Origin: Acidimicrobiales bacterium
GTDB lineage: Bacteria > Actinomycetota > Acidimicrobiia > Acidimicrobiales > MedAcidi-G1
Reading direction: 5' to 3'
Length of the DNA stretch: 64,000 bases
Assembly (NCBI GenBank): GCA_014237715.1
Contig: JAAZZG010000004.1
Span: 1-64,000 of the forward strand
Shown here: positions 7,836 to 14,705 of the stretch, piece by piece
Layout of the letters: every line of letters starts with the position of its first letter
Position numbering within the stretch: the stretch's first letter is position 1
Notes under the pieces: generated by a model
The model's input: only the letters and a program-made list of their open reading frames with translations
What the model was told of the DNA's origin: nothing
Databases searched by the model: none
Position numbers and translations under genes: made by a program

Positions 7836-8309
7836 ATGTCAAATGCACCGTTGATCATTGATGCCGTGGATAGTGCCATTCTCGACCTGCTCCAGGAGGA
7901 TGGTCGGATAGCCAACGTGGACCTGTCTGAGGCCGTTCACCTCTCTCCGTCAGCCTGCCTGCGGCGGGTCCGGCGTCTGGAGGAAGTCGGCCTGATCGAC
8001 CGGTACGTGGCTCTCGTTGATCCGGTGGCTGTGGGCCTGGGAACCGACGTGTTTGTGGAGATCACGCTCACGGGTCAGGACGAAACCACCCTCGAAGCGT
8101 TCGAGCAAGCGGTTACCCACCGGCCGGAGATTCTGAGCTGCCACCTGATGGCCGGCGACTTCGACTATCTGGTTCACGTGGTGGTTCACGACGTGGCCGA
8201 CTACGAGGTGCTCCACCGAACCCACCTCGCCCAGTTGCCGGGGGTGGCCCGGATGGTGTCGAGTTTCGCTCTCCGTCCGATCTGCGCCCGGACCGCGTAT
8301 CCGCTCTAG
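7836..8309 (+). CDS. Lrp/AsnC family transcriptional regulator, probable regulator of ald
   Basis: A 157-residue protein with the classic two-domain layout. The N-terminal winged helix covers about residues 10-60 (DAVDSAILDLLQEDGRIANVD, then LSPSACLRRVRRLEEVGLI). The C-terminal RAM ligand-binding and oligomerisation domain runs from about 70 (VFVEITLTG) through LMAGDFDYLVHVVVHD. The ATG at 7836 is preferred over an in-frame TTG at 7812 because of the TAGAAT hexamer 7 bases upstream and the AsnC-like start. It is divergent from ald, which strongly suggests an AldR-like role sensing alanine or another amino acid. Its 3' end overlaps the convergent TetR gene by 4 bp. Confidence 0.92.
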   Translation: MSNAPLIIDAVDSAILDLLQEDGRIANVDLSEAVHLSPSACLRRVRRLEEVGLIDRYVALVDPVAVGLGTDVFVEITLTGQDETTLEAFEQAVTHRPEILSCHLMAGDFDYLVHVVVHDVADYEVLHRTHLAQLPGVARMVSSFALRPICARTAYPL

Positions 8310-8890
8310 GCCGGGCCCGGGGGCTGGGTGCCAGCCTGGCTGATGCCATCGATGAGCAGTTCGACGAGAAAGGCAAAGTCTGCGTCGTGGTCCCCGCGTC
8401 CCATGTTGTCGGCGTTCTCGAGACGGGAGAATCCGTCCAAGGCCGACCGGAGCGAGCGCCCGGCCTGAATGGCTGACGTTTCGTCGATGCCGAAGCCCCG
8501 GATCACGGCCTGAACGGCGCCGAGGGCCAGGCGGGCACCGGCCCGACGTTCGTCGTCATCGGCGGCGATGGGGAGCAGCGTCATCTCGTAGCGGCCGGGG
8601 AACCCGGTGGCCCACCATCGGTAGGCGTCAGCGAACGACCGGACGGCGTCGGGGCCACTGCGACCGAGCACCGAATCGCGCAATACCTCTCCGAACTCGA
8701 CGGTCGTCGTATGGGCGAGATCGCGTTTGAGGCCGGCCAGGCCGTCGACGTGGGCGTACAACGAGGGAGGGCGCACATCGAGTCGTCCGGCCACGGCGGC
8801 AAGGCTCACCGCGTCGATGCCGGCGTGGTCGAGGACGGCCAGACCGGCAGTGACCACGTCATCGCGTCCAAGCCCCCGCTTGCGTGCCAT
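8306..8890 (-). CDS. TetR family regulator with WHG-type C-terminal domain
   Basis: A 194-residue protein. The N-terminal helix-turn-helix is clear: VVTAGLAVLDHAGIDAVSLAAVAGRLDVRPPSLYAHVDG over residues about 11-49. The C-terminal ligand domain has the RSLRSALDGFSRLE helix near residue 150, typical of the WHG (TetR_C_33) subgroup. It probably represses transcription and releases DNA on binding a small hydrophobic ligand. It is divergent from an amidohydrolase gene 56 bp away, the likeliest target. Both genes of the pair have TAnnnT hexamers just before their start codons, so one operator between them could control both; I see no perfect palindrome there. Confidence 0.9.
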   Translation of the reverse strand: MARKRGLGRDDVVTAGLAVLDHAGIDAVSLAAVAGRLDVRPPSLYAHVDGLAGLKRDLAHTTTVEFGEVLRDSVLGRSGPDAVRSFADAYRWWATGFPGRYEMTLLPIAADDDERRAGARLALGAVQAVIRGFGIDETSAIQAGRSLRSALDGFSRLENADNMGRGDHDADFAFLVELLIDGISQAGTQPPGPA

Positions 8891-8896
8891 GCACTC

Positions 8897-8902
8897 ACGA
8901 TA
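8897..8902 (-). promoter_or_regulatory. Putative -10 (TATCGT) of leaderless TetR gene
   Basis: TATCGT on the minus strand ends 6 bases before the ATG at 8890. Confidence 0.45.
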
Positions 8903-8932
8903 GCCGGGGTTGCACGACCATAGGCAAATCTC

Positions 8933-8938
8933 TACGAT
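8933..8938 (+). promoter_or_regulatory. Putative -10 (TACGAT) of leaderless amidohydrolase gene
   Basis: TACGAT ends 8 bases before the ATG at 8947. It supports that ATG over an in-frame ATG at 8884 that would overlap the TetR gene. Confidence 0.45.
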
Positions 8939-8946
8939 GCATAGTC

Positions 8947-10137
8947 ATGAGCACCAACTACACCCTGATCTCGTCAGACTGCCACGCCGGCGGCAACATG
9001 AAGGCCTACGAGGAGTATCTCTCCCCGTCGCACCGTGAGGCATTTGCCGAGTGGCGTGGGGCCTACTCCAATCCGTTCCGCGATCTACAGGACGACGGCC
9101 GATCCCGCAACTGGGACGACGAACGGCGCAACGGGGATCTCGACGCCGAGGGCGTGGCCGCCGAGATCGTGTTCCCCAACACCGTTCCGCCGTTCTTCCC
9201 GACCGGTGCGCTCATCACCTACCCGGCCACCGACCGGGACGAGTACGAGCGGCGTCTGGAGGGCATCCGGACTCACAACCGCTGGTTGGCCGACTTCTGC
9301 GCCGCCCACCCGGAGCGTCGCTGCGGGCTGCCCCAGGTGTTCCTTAACGACCTCGACGACACCATTGCCGACCTCGAACTGGCGGCCGCCAACGGCCACT
9401 CCAGCTTCATGCTCCCAGCGGTGCCGCCGGACTCGGGCATGCCCGGGCTCTACCACCCGGTGTACGACCGTGTGTGGGCGGCGTGTAGCGACCTCGACCT
9501 GACCATCACCCAGCACGGTGGATCGGGCAACCCCAGCTACGGCGATGCCCCGGCAGCCAGCCTCATGTTCCTGTTGGAGGTGCCGTTCTTCGCCCACCGA
9601 AACCTGTCGCACCTGATCATGTCGGGCGTCTTCGACCGGTTCCCCGAACTCCGCTATGTGATGACCGAACAGGGCGTGGGCTGGGTGATCGAGGACCTAC
9701 GGAGGATGGACGGCTACCACGCCCAGATGGCGTCAGGCCGGGTCGGCGAGCTGGGCTTCCCGGCCGAACTGGTGCTGCCTGAGAAGCCGAGCGACTATTT
9801 CGCACACAACGTCTGGATCGGGGCCAGCTTCCCCAGTCCGTCAGAGGCCTCTGCGATGAAGAAGGTCGGCGTCGACCGGATGATGTGGGGAAGCGACTAT
9901 CCACACAACGAGAGCACCTTTCCCTACAACCGCCTGCACCTGCGTCGGTCGTTCAGCGACTGGGACGAGGCCGACCTGCGGAAGGTCTTTGCCGAGAACG
10001 CATCGAAGGTCTACCGGATCGACATGGATGCCCTGGCCCCATTGGCCGATCGCATCGGCCCGTCGGTCGACGAGGTGGCCACGGCGCTCGACGAGGTGCC
10101 CCGCGACGCCTTCAGCCCCGCCTTCACCCGTCCGTAG
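8947..10137 (+). CDS. Amidohydrolase family 2 protein (LigW/ACMSD-like TIM barrel)
   Basis: A 396-residue metal-dependent hydrolase or decarboxylase. The N-terminal metal motif reads LISSDCHAGG, where the usual HxH is reduced to DCH. Further metal or active-site positions are the His in LTITQHGGSGNP and the Asp in MMWGSDYPHNESTFPY near the C-terminus. The GSDYPH motif is typical of the amidohydrolase_2 family that includes ACMS and gamma-resorcylate decarboxylases; actinobacteria carry many uncharacterised relatives. It is divergent from a TetR gene and faces a second amidohydrolase (10346-11557), with an XRE remnant between. The TetR may respond to its substrate. The substrate is unknown. 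Confidence 0.85.
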   Translation: MSTNYTLISSDCHAGGNMKAYEEYLSPSHREAFAEWRGAYSNPFRDLQDDGRSRNWDDERRNGDLDAEGVAAEIVFPNTVPPFFPTGALITYPATDRDEYERRLEGIRTHNRWLADFCAAHPERRCGLPQVFLNDLDDTIADLELAAANGHSSFMLPAVPPDSGMPGLYHPVYDRVWAACSDLDLTITQHGGSGNPSYGDAPAASLMFLLEVPFFAHRNLSHLIMSGVFDRFPELRYVMTEQGVGWVIEDLRRMDGYHAQMASGRVGELGFPAELVLPEKPSDYFAHNVWIGASFPSPSEASAMKKVGVDRMMWGSDYPHNESTFPYNRLHLRRSFSDWDEADLRKVFAENASKVYRIDMDALAPLADRIGPSVDEVATALDEVPRDAFSPAFTRP

Positions 10138-10345
10138 CGCCCTCCAGGTCGTCGCCGATAGTGAGCAGGTAGGAATCTCCGTAGAACACGGTGGAGATCT
10201 CGAGTTGGCCACCGAGGCCCTCGTCGATTCGCCGAAGGGTGGAGAACCGAGGGTTGGACCGGTTCTCGATGCCCGAGAGCGAGGGTTGGGTCATGGCGGC
10301 GCCCGGCGGAAGGCGACGCCACGGGCTAGCGGCCGTACCGGCGAG
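10124..10345 (-). pseudogene. Remnant of an XRE-type helix-turn-helix regulator (56 codons from ATG at 10294)
   Basis: Directly after the stop of the amidohydrolase gene, in the same frame, the minus strand stays open to a TGA at 10124-10126. From the ATG at 10294 it encodes 56 residues beginning MTQPSLSGIENRSNPRFSTL, followed by RRIDEGLGGQLEIS. This closely matches the recognition-helix half of XRE/HigA-type regulators (M[ST]QPSLSRIE...TL RRIA.ALG..L). The first two helices are missing: upstream in-frame residues do not resemble them and there is no ribosome-binding site. I read it as the 3' remnant of a decayed XRE gene, although a short expressed protein cannot be excluded. It overlaps the end of the convergent amidohydrolase by 14 bp. 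Confidence 0.55.
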
Positions 10346-11557
10346 TCAGGCGGTGATACCGAAGCGCTGGAGGCCGAATGCCTCGATGGCGTTGCCCCGC
10401 ATCAGCTTGTAGATCTCGCCGTCGTCGAGGCTCGCCGCGGTGCAGATCTTTGTCGCCACGTCCAGAGTGTGGGGGTAGGTCGTGTCGGCGTGCGGGAAGT
10501 CCACCTCGAAGCAGATCTGGTCCATGCCGATGACGTCCCGATTTTTGAGGCCCGTCTCGTCGTCGAAGATGCAACCCCAGATATGGCCCGGGATGTACGA
10601 GCTGGGCCGATCAGGCAGGTCGATACCGAAGCTGGCGTCGCCCCGCTCCTCCCAGATCTTGTCCATACGTTCGATGACGTAGGGCATCCAGCCCACCTGG
10701 CCCTCGGCATAGGCGATCTTGAGCTTCGGGAAGCGGACGAAGGTGCCCGACAGGATGTAGTCGCACATCGAGCCCATGGCGTTTGAGAACGTGATTGTTG
10801 ATGACACGGCAAAGGGGGCGTCGGGCGACGTTGACGGCATCTTGGAGCTGGACCCGATGTGCATGTTGACAATGGTGTCGGTCTCCTCGCATGCCCGGAG
10901 GAAGGGGTCCCAGAACCGGTCCTTGTCGTGGATCGATGGGAGGCCCAGCGGGTAGGGGTTCTCCGAGAAGGCCACGGCGAACGAGCCCTTCTCGGCACAG
11001 CGGTACACCTCGGCGGCTGCGGCGATGGGGTCCCAGAGGGGGATGAGGGTGAGCGGGATGAGCCGGCCGTTGCCGTCGCCGGCGCACCAATCGTCGATCA
11101 TCCAGTCGTTGTACGCCTGGACGCAGAGCAGGGCGAGTTCCTTGTCCTCGCGCTCCAGAAAGGCCTGGCCGCAGAACCGGGGTAGCACATTGGGGAAACA
11201 GATCGATACGTCGACATGGTTCTCGTCCATGGCGATCAGGCGGTCGGCTTGCTTCCAGCCCGCGGGGTGGATCTCATCGAAGGTGACGGGGACGATGTCG
11301 AGTTCGTCGAATCCGGCCGCTGCTGAGAGCTTGGGGAACGGGTAGACGAGGTCGTCGTACATCCACCAGTCGCACATCTGACCGCCCTCAACGCCCTTCT
11401 CGTAGGAGAAGACGCCGCCCTCGAAGTTAAACACGGCGGTGTCGCGCTCGACCCGGGGGCCGCGATCGCTGTACTTCGCCGGCAGACGTGATGTCCAGAG
11501 GTCGGGGGGTTCGACCACGTGGTCGTCGACCGAGATGATGCGGGGGATGGTCGTCAT
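10346..11557 (-). CDS. Amidohydrolase family 2 protein (second copy type)
   Basis: A 403-residue protein of the same superfamily as the facing gene at 8947 but only distantly similar. It starts MTTIPRIISVDDHVVEPPDLW, with VDDH in place of the HxH metal motif. It has the barrel His in TIVNMHIGSSSK and the Asp of CFEVDFPHADTTYPHT. Proteins with VDDHVVEPPDLW starts are abundant in mycobacteria and marine actinobacteria and are mostly uncharacterised metal-dependent hydrolases. AGGAG lies about 8 bases before the ATG. Upstream is a perfect 17-bp palindrome (11576-11592), a likely repressor site, which also occurs in its 13-bp core upstream of mutAB. Confidence 0.87.
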   Translation of the reverse strand: MTTIPRIISVDDHVVEPPDLWTSRLPAKYSDRGPRVERDTAVFNFEGGVFSYEKGVEGGQMCDWWMYDDLVYPFPKLSAAAGFDELDIVPVTFDEIHPAGWKQADRLIAMDENHVDVSICFPNVLPRFCGQAFLEREDKELALLCVQAYNDWMIDDWCAGDGNGRLIPLTLIPLWDPIAAAAEVYRCAEKGSFAVAFSENPYPLGLPSIHDKDRFWDPFLRACEETDTIVNMHIGSSSKMPSTSPDAPFAVSSTITFSNAMGSMCDYILSGTFVRFPKLKIAYAEGQVGWMPYVIERMDKIWEERGDASFGIDLPDRPSSYIPGHIWGCIFDDETGLKNRDVIGMDQICFEVDFPHADTTYPHTLDVATKICTAASLDDGEIYKLMRGNAIEAFGLQRFGITA

Positions 11558-11575
11558 GGAGACTCCTGAGAAGTT

Positions 11576-11592
11576 TCTGACGGTCCGTCAGA
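11576..11592. promoter_or_regulatory. Candidate TetR-type operator, 17-bp palindrome
   Basis: TCTGACGGTCCGTCAGA is a perfect dyad (8-bp arms around one base) 18 bp upstream of the amidohydrolase ATG at 11557. Its 13-bp core TGACGGTCCGTCA recurs, as its exact reverse complement, at 42336-42348 before mutA. Size and symmetry resemble TetR-family operators. Confidence 0.55.
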
Positions 11593-11601
11593 TTTGACTA
11601 C

Positions 11602-11607
11602 ACCATA
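11602..11607 (-). promoter_or_regulatory. Possible -10 (TATGGT) for the amidohydrolase transcript
   Basis: TATGGT on the minus strand lies 9 bases before the palindrome at 11576-11592, so transcription would start beside or in that dyad and leave a leader of roughly 35 bases with an AGGAG site. Only the hexamer supports it. Confidence 0.3.
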
Positions 11608-11634
11608 GCGTCGCCCCCTCCCTACCGTCGGGCT

Positions 11635-11661
11635 GTGGCAAACGAGACGAGAACAGCGTGA
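11635..11661 (+). CDS. Possible leaderless 8-codon upstream ORF
   Basis: GTG at 11635 opens eight codons (encoding MANETRTA) closed by a TGA at 11659-11661. A TACCGT hexamer (11623-11628) ends 6 bases before the GTG, the same spacing as the leaderless genes of this window. Its stop overlaps the GTG of the next ORF as GTGA, which would allow translational coupling. Support is positional only. Confidence 0.25.
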   Translation: MANETRTA

Positions 11662-11879
11662 ACGACATGCACCAAGCTGGCCAGGGGTCGGGCCGGGACC
11701 AGCCGGGTGTCATCGCTCGGCTGATGGGGATCCTCGACGAGGCCTGCACCGAGATGTGCGACGTCGAGCAGTTGGTGATCTGGGGCCGCCTCGACGACCC
11801 ACCTGGTTCCCGGAGGCCAGTTGCCGGCGACGGGTTGCGGGAGGCCGGTTACGGGAGGCTGGTTACAGGAGGCTGGTGA
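11658..11879 (+). CDS. Possible small protein, 73 residues, unknown
   Basis: This frame begins at a GTG overlapping the stop of the 8-codon ORF (GTGA) and encodes a 73-residue product with a helical-looking middle, GVIARLMGILDEACTEMCDVEQLV. The last third is composed of the 14-bp tandem repeat at 11807-11876 and overlaps the 3' end of the opposite LLM gene by 17 bp. I recognise no domain. It may be a real small protein, or a chance frame in a repeat-bearing gap. No Shine-Dalgarno sequence precedes it. Confidence 0.3.
   Translation: MNDMHQAGQGSGRDQPGVIARLMGILDEACTEMCDVEQLVIWGRLDDPPGSRRPVAGDGLREAGYGRLVTGGW
11807..11876. repeat. Degenerate 14-bp tandem repeat, five units
   Basis: Read on the minus strand, five consecutive 14-bp units follow one another: CCAGCCTCCTGTAA, CCAGCCTCCCGTAA, CCGGCCTCCCGCAA, CCCGTCGCCGGCAA and CTGGCCTCCGGGAA. 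The first unit contains the last sense codons and the TAA stop of the LLM gene; the others extend downstream. The array looks like slippage duplication of the gene's 3' end, decaying with distance. Confidence 0.75.
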
Positions 11880-12774
11880 GCAGGGCCCGGGTGCGGGCGG
11901 ACTCGTCGGGGTTGGTCCCGAACTCAAGGGCTGAGAAGTCAGTAACCCCGGCGTCGGCCAACGCCGATAGGCGGGCTGCTACCTGCTCCTCGTTGCCGAT
12001 GACCGCCACGTCACCCGGACCGGCCGCACCTTCACGGTCGAGCATGGCCCGATACGACGGCAGGAGGCCGTAGATCTCGAACACGGCGTTCGCAGCGGCC
12101 CGAGCCGCATCGACGTCACTGGTCACGCAGGTAGGCAAGCTGCAGATGATGCGAGGTGCCGATCGGCCGGCGGTGTCCGCGGCCTCGTTCAGGCGCGGGG
12201 CAATGTGGTTGGCCACCGTCCGTTCGCCGACCATCCAGAGGATCGAACCGTCGGTACGGCGCCCGGTGACCCGGAGGGCCTGTTCACCGAGAGCGGCCAC
12301 CATCACCGATGGTGCCCGGTCAACGGGGCGACCGGTCGCGATGTGGGCGGTGAACGCCTCACCGTCGTAGTCGACCGATCCGCTCTCCAGTAGCGGCTGG
12401 AGCACCTCCAGGTAGTCGATGAGGTGGCGGATCGGCTTCTCGAACGAGAGGCCAAGCATGTCCTCGATCACCGGGCGGTGCGAAAGGCCGATGCCCAGTA
12501 CCAGCGGACGATCGCCAAGAGCCGCCGCCGTGGTCAAAGCCTGACCGGCGAGCGCTGTCGGATGCCGGGGAAAGGTCGGGATGACGGCGGTGCCGAACTC
12601 CATGCCGGGGGCCACGTCGGCCAGCGCGGTGAACGCCGTGAGGGCGTCGATCAGCCCCGTCTGGGCCAGCCACCACCCGGAGAAGCCATCCTCAGCGGCC
12701 CGGACAGCGTGCGCGCGGAGTCGACCGAGGTCGGTGTGCTGTAGTTCGGCTGAAGCATTGATGGCGATACGCAT
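11863..12774 (-). CDS. LLM-class F420-dependent oxidoreductase
   Basis: A 303-residue luciferase-like monooxygenase-fold enzyme. It starts MRIAINASAELQHTDLGRLRAHAVRAAEDGFSGWWLAQ (TIM-barrel strand 1 and helix 1) and continues with FGTAVIPTFPRHPTALAGQALT and the LGIGLSHRPVIEDMLGL loop, typical of F420-using actinobacterial members. Such proteins use reduced F420 or flavin for redox chemistry on diverse small molecules; no substrate is evident. The ATG at 12774 has a purine-rich GAGAGA upstream; a longer frame back to 13035 overlaps the SRPBCC gene and is rejected. The stop codon lies in a 14-bp tandem repeat. It follows the SRPBCC gene by 50 bp on the same strand. Confidence 0.87.
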   Translation of the reverse strand: MRIAINASAELQHTDLGRLRAHAVRAAEDGFSGWWLAQTGLIDALTAFTALADVAPGMEFGTAVIPTFPRHPTALAGQALTTAAALGDRPLVLGIGLSHRPVIEDMLGLSFEKPIRHLIDYLEVLQPLLESGSVDYDGEAFTAHIATGRPVDRAPSVMVAALGEQALRVTGRRTDGSILWMVGERTVANHIAPRLNEAADTAGRSAPRIICSLPTCVTSDVDAARAAANAVFEIYGLLPSYRAMLDREGAAGPGDVAVIGNEEQVAARLSALADAGVTDFSALEFGTNPDESARTRALLTSLL

Positions 12775-12824
12775 GTGGGTTCTCTCTTCTGGGTCAGGGC
12801 CCGGTTGTTTCAGACTGGCTTGGA

Positions 12825-13304
12825 TCAGACGGCTTCGGCTCGAGCCTTCACGTCGTCGGCGAAGCGGGTTAGGAACGATTCCACATGGGCCAAGAAGGTG
12901 TCCGACGCGCCGTCTGATAGCGGATCTACCACGATCGACCAAGCCATGAGGCAGTGGTCGTCCTGATCGGTGAACGCCGTGGTCCCCTGATAGAGGGCCA
13001 CCGGGGCGCCAGAGAGTTCGTATACCCGGCGCCACGGTGGCTCGAAGGAGATGACCTCTTCGGAGAGGTCCAGATCGCCGAGCGTGAACTCGAAGCGGGC
13101 ACCCAGACCGTGGGGTTCGGGGCTGCCGTCCACTACCGGGCCTCCGGTCGCCTCACTGATCAGGGCGCAGGCGGCGTCGAAGGCAACCGCCCGGGGAGCG
13201 GCGATTCCCCGCTCGGCCACGAACGTCGTGTACTGCTTCTTCGGGCGGGGATCCCCGCCGATCTCACCGTCGACCAGGTCACGGTCCGAATCTTGGTTGC
13301 GCAC
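12825..13304 (-). CDS. SRPBCC (START-like/polyketide cyclase) family protein
   Basis: A 159-residue protein with the SRPBCC pattern: a beta strand near the start (QYTTFVAERGIAAPRAVAFDAACALI), then LGARFEFTLGDLDLSEEVISFEPPWRRVYEL, YQGTTAFTDQDDHCLMAWSIVVDP, and a long C-terminal amphipathic helix (DTFLAHVESFLTRFADDVKARAEAV). These folds bind hydrophobic ligands. The GTG at 13304 is chosen because TACGGT ends 7 bases upstream; an in-frame TTG at 13343 would overlap the divergent MFS gene. The -10 elements of this gene and the MFS gene overlap, so the two are mechanically linked at the promoter. Biological role unknown. Confidence 0.7.
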   Translation of the reverse strand: MRNQDSDRDLVDGEIGGDPRPKKQYTTFVAERGIAAPRAVAFDAACALISEATGGPVVDGSPEPHGLGARFEFTLGDLDLSEEVISFEPPWRRVYELSGAPVALYQGTTAFTDQDDHCLMAWSIVVDPLSDGASDTFLAHVESFLTRFADDVKARAEAV

Positions 13305-13311
13305 CGGCCGG

Positions 13312-13317
13312 ACCGTA
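13312..13317 (-). promoter_or_regulatory. Putative -10 (TACGGT) of leaderless SRPBCC gene
   Basis: TACGGT on the minus strand ends 7 bases before the GTG at 13304. It shares the two base pairs 13316-13317 with the opposing -10 of the MFS gene. Confidence 0.45.
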
Positions 13318-13321
13318 CTGT
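13316..13321 (+). promoter_or_regulatory. Putative -10 (TACTGT) of leaderless MFS gene
   Basis: TACTGT ends 6 bases before the ATG at 13328. It overlaps the opposing -10 of the SRPBCC gene by two bases, which implies competition for RNA polymerase. Confidence 0.45.
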
Positions 13322-13327
13322 GCGCCG

Positions 13328-14518
13328 ATGGCGGGACCACCAACGACCGGACCAGAGGCGGGTGACCGGCTGGCTACCCCACGATTCCTCGTGTTGTGCC
13401 TGGCGTCGTTCGGCTACTTCACCGCACTGGGCAGTACGTGGCCGGTCGTTCCAGCCTTCGTGGAACACGAGCTCGGGGGAGGCGGCGTGGCCATCGGCCT
13501 GTCGGTGGGGGCATTCGGCTTTTCCGCCGCGTTGCTGCGGCCCCTCATCGGGCCGCTGGGCGATCGGCGAGGCCGCCGATTCCTCCTGCTGTTGGGTTCG
13601 GTCGGGGTCTCGACCTCGTTGCTGCTACTGGTGCCCGCCACCTCGGTGGCCATGGTGGTGGCCGCCCGACTGGTGCTGGGCATGGGCGAGGCTGCCTTCT
13701 TCATCGGTATCTCGTCGGCCATTCAGGACCTCTCGCCGCCCGATCGCCGGGGCGAAGCCACTAGCTACTTCACCGTCACCCTCTACACCGGCTTGGCCCT
13801 TGGTCCGGCCCTCGGCGAGTGGCTGATGGACAACGGTGGGCCGGATCGGGCGTTCGTGGTGGCCGCCGTGTTGGGAGTGGTGCCGGTCCTCCTAGCCGGA
13901 GCTGCACCGGGCCGACCGCTCGACCCGCCAGACGTGCCGCTGTTCCGGTGGCGGCTCCACCCGGCGGCCATCCGTCCCGGGGTGATGCTGTTCGTAGGCC
14001 TGCTGGCCTACTCGGGCTTCCTGGCTTTTATGGCCCTGCACGCCGCTGACGTGGGCATCGCTTCGTCAGGCACGGTGTTCGCGGCATTCGCGGGGCTCGT
14101 GGTGGCAGTCCGACTGATCGGAGCGAAGATCCCCGACCGGTTGGGATCGTTGGCCACCACCCGGCTGTCCATGGGATTTACTGCGGCAGGGATGTTGGTC
14201 CTTGGCCTGTGGACCCAACCAGCGGGCGTCTACGCCGGAGCGATGGTCATGGCCCTCGGACAGTGCTTCCTGTTTCCGGCCCTCTTCGTACTGGTGGTGG
14301 ACCGTGCACCTGACGCCGAACGCAGTCACGCCATCGGGTCGTTCAGCGTGGCGTTCGACCTGGCCATCGCAGTGGGCGGTTTCCTGGTGGGGGCCGTGGT
14401 GGCGCTCACCGACCGACCCGGCGGCTTCCTGTTCTGTGCGGCAGTGGCAGCCGGGGCGTTGGCCCTCACTGGTCCGGTCCTGGGTGGCGTCGGTGCGATA
14501 GCCCGCTCCGAAGCCTGA
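13328..14518 (+). CDS. Major facilitator superfamily transporter
   Basis: A 396-residue integral membrane protein with about 12 hydrophobic segments. The MFS motif A lies between segments 2 and 3 (LIGPLGDRRGRRFLLLLG), and RLVLGMGEAAFFIGISSAIQDLSPPDRRGEA resembles motif B/C loops of drug-proton antiporters. An export role for a small molecule is plausible but not shown. It is divergent from the SRPBCC gene with start codons only 23 bp apart. The 187 bp downstream to the acyl-CoA dehydrogenase gene holds two short imperfect hairpins but no clear terminator. Confidence 0.88.
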   Translation: MAGPPTTGPEAGDRLATPRFLVLCLASFGYFTALGSTWPVVPAFVEHELGGGGVAIGLSVGAFGFSAALLRPLIGPLGDRRGRRFLLLLGSVGVSTSLLLLVPATSVAMVVAARLVLGMGEAAFFIGISSAIQDLSPPDRRGEATSYFTVTLYTGLALGPALGEWLMDNGGPDRAFVVAAVLGVVPVLLAGAAPGRPLDPPDVPLFRWRLHPAAIRPGVMLFVGLLAYSGFLAFMALHAADVGIASSGTVFAAFAGLVVAVRLIGAKIPDRLGSLATTRLSMGFTAAGMLVLGLWTQPAGVYAGAMVMALGQCFLFPALFVLVVDRAPDAERSHAIGSFSVAFDLAIAVGGFLVGAVVALTDRPGGFLFCAAVAAGALALTGPVLGGVGAIARSEA

Positions 14519-14705
14519 GACGGGTTCACCGACCAGTTCCTCAGTATTGGTTGCCGGGCACTGGTGCCGACGACGTACTGACAGGTTGCCTTCCCGCCGG
14601 GGTGGCCCCGCCCCTATCGGGCTGGGAAGATCACGCCCGTAGACCCACACGCTCCTCACCGGGGAGCATCCGTAGAGACAGACATCGAACAGAAAGAGTC
14701 ATCCG

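Noticed and set aside
14519-14705. Hairpins GGCACTGGTGCC and GCTCC/GGAGC between the MFS and acyl-CoA dehydrogenase genes as terminator or regulator.
   Set aside because: Short stems without U-tract or clear relation to a start site; nothing else stands out in the gap.
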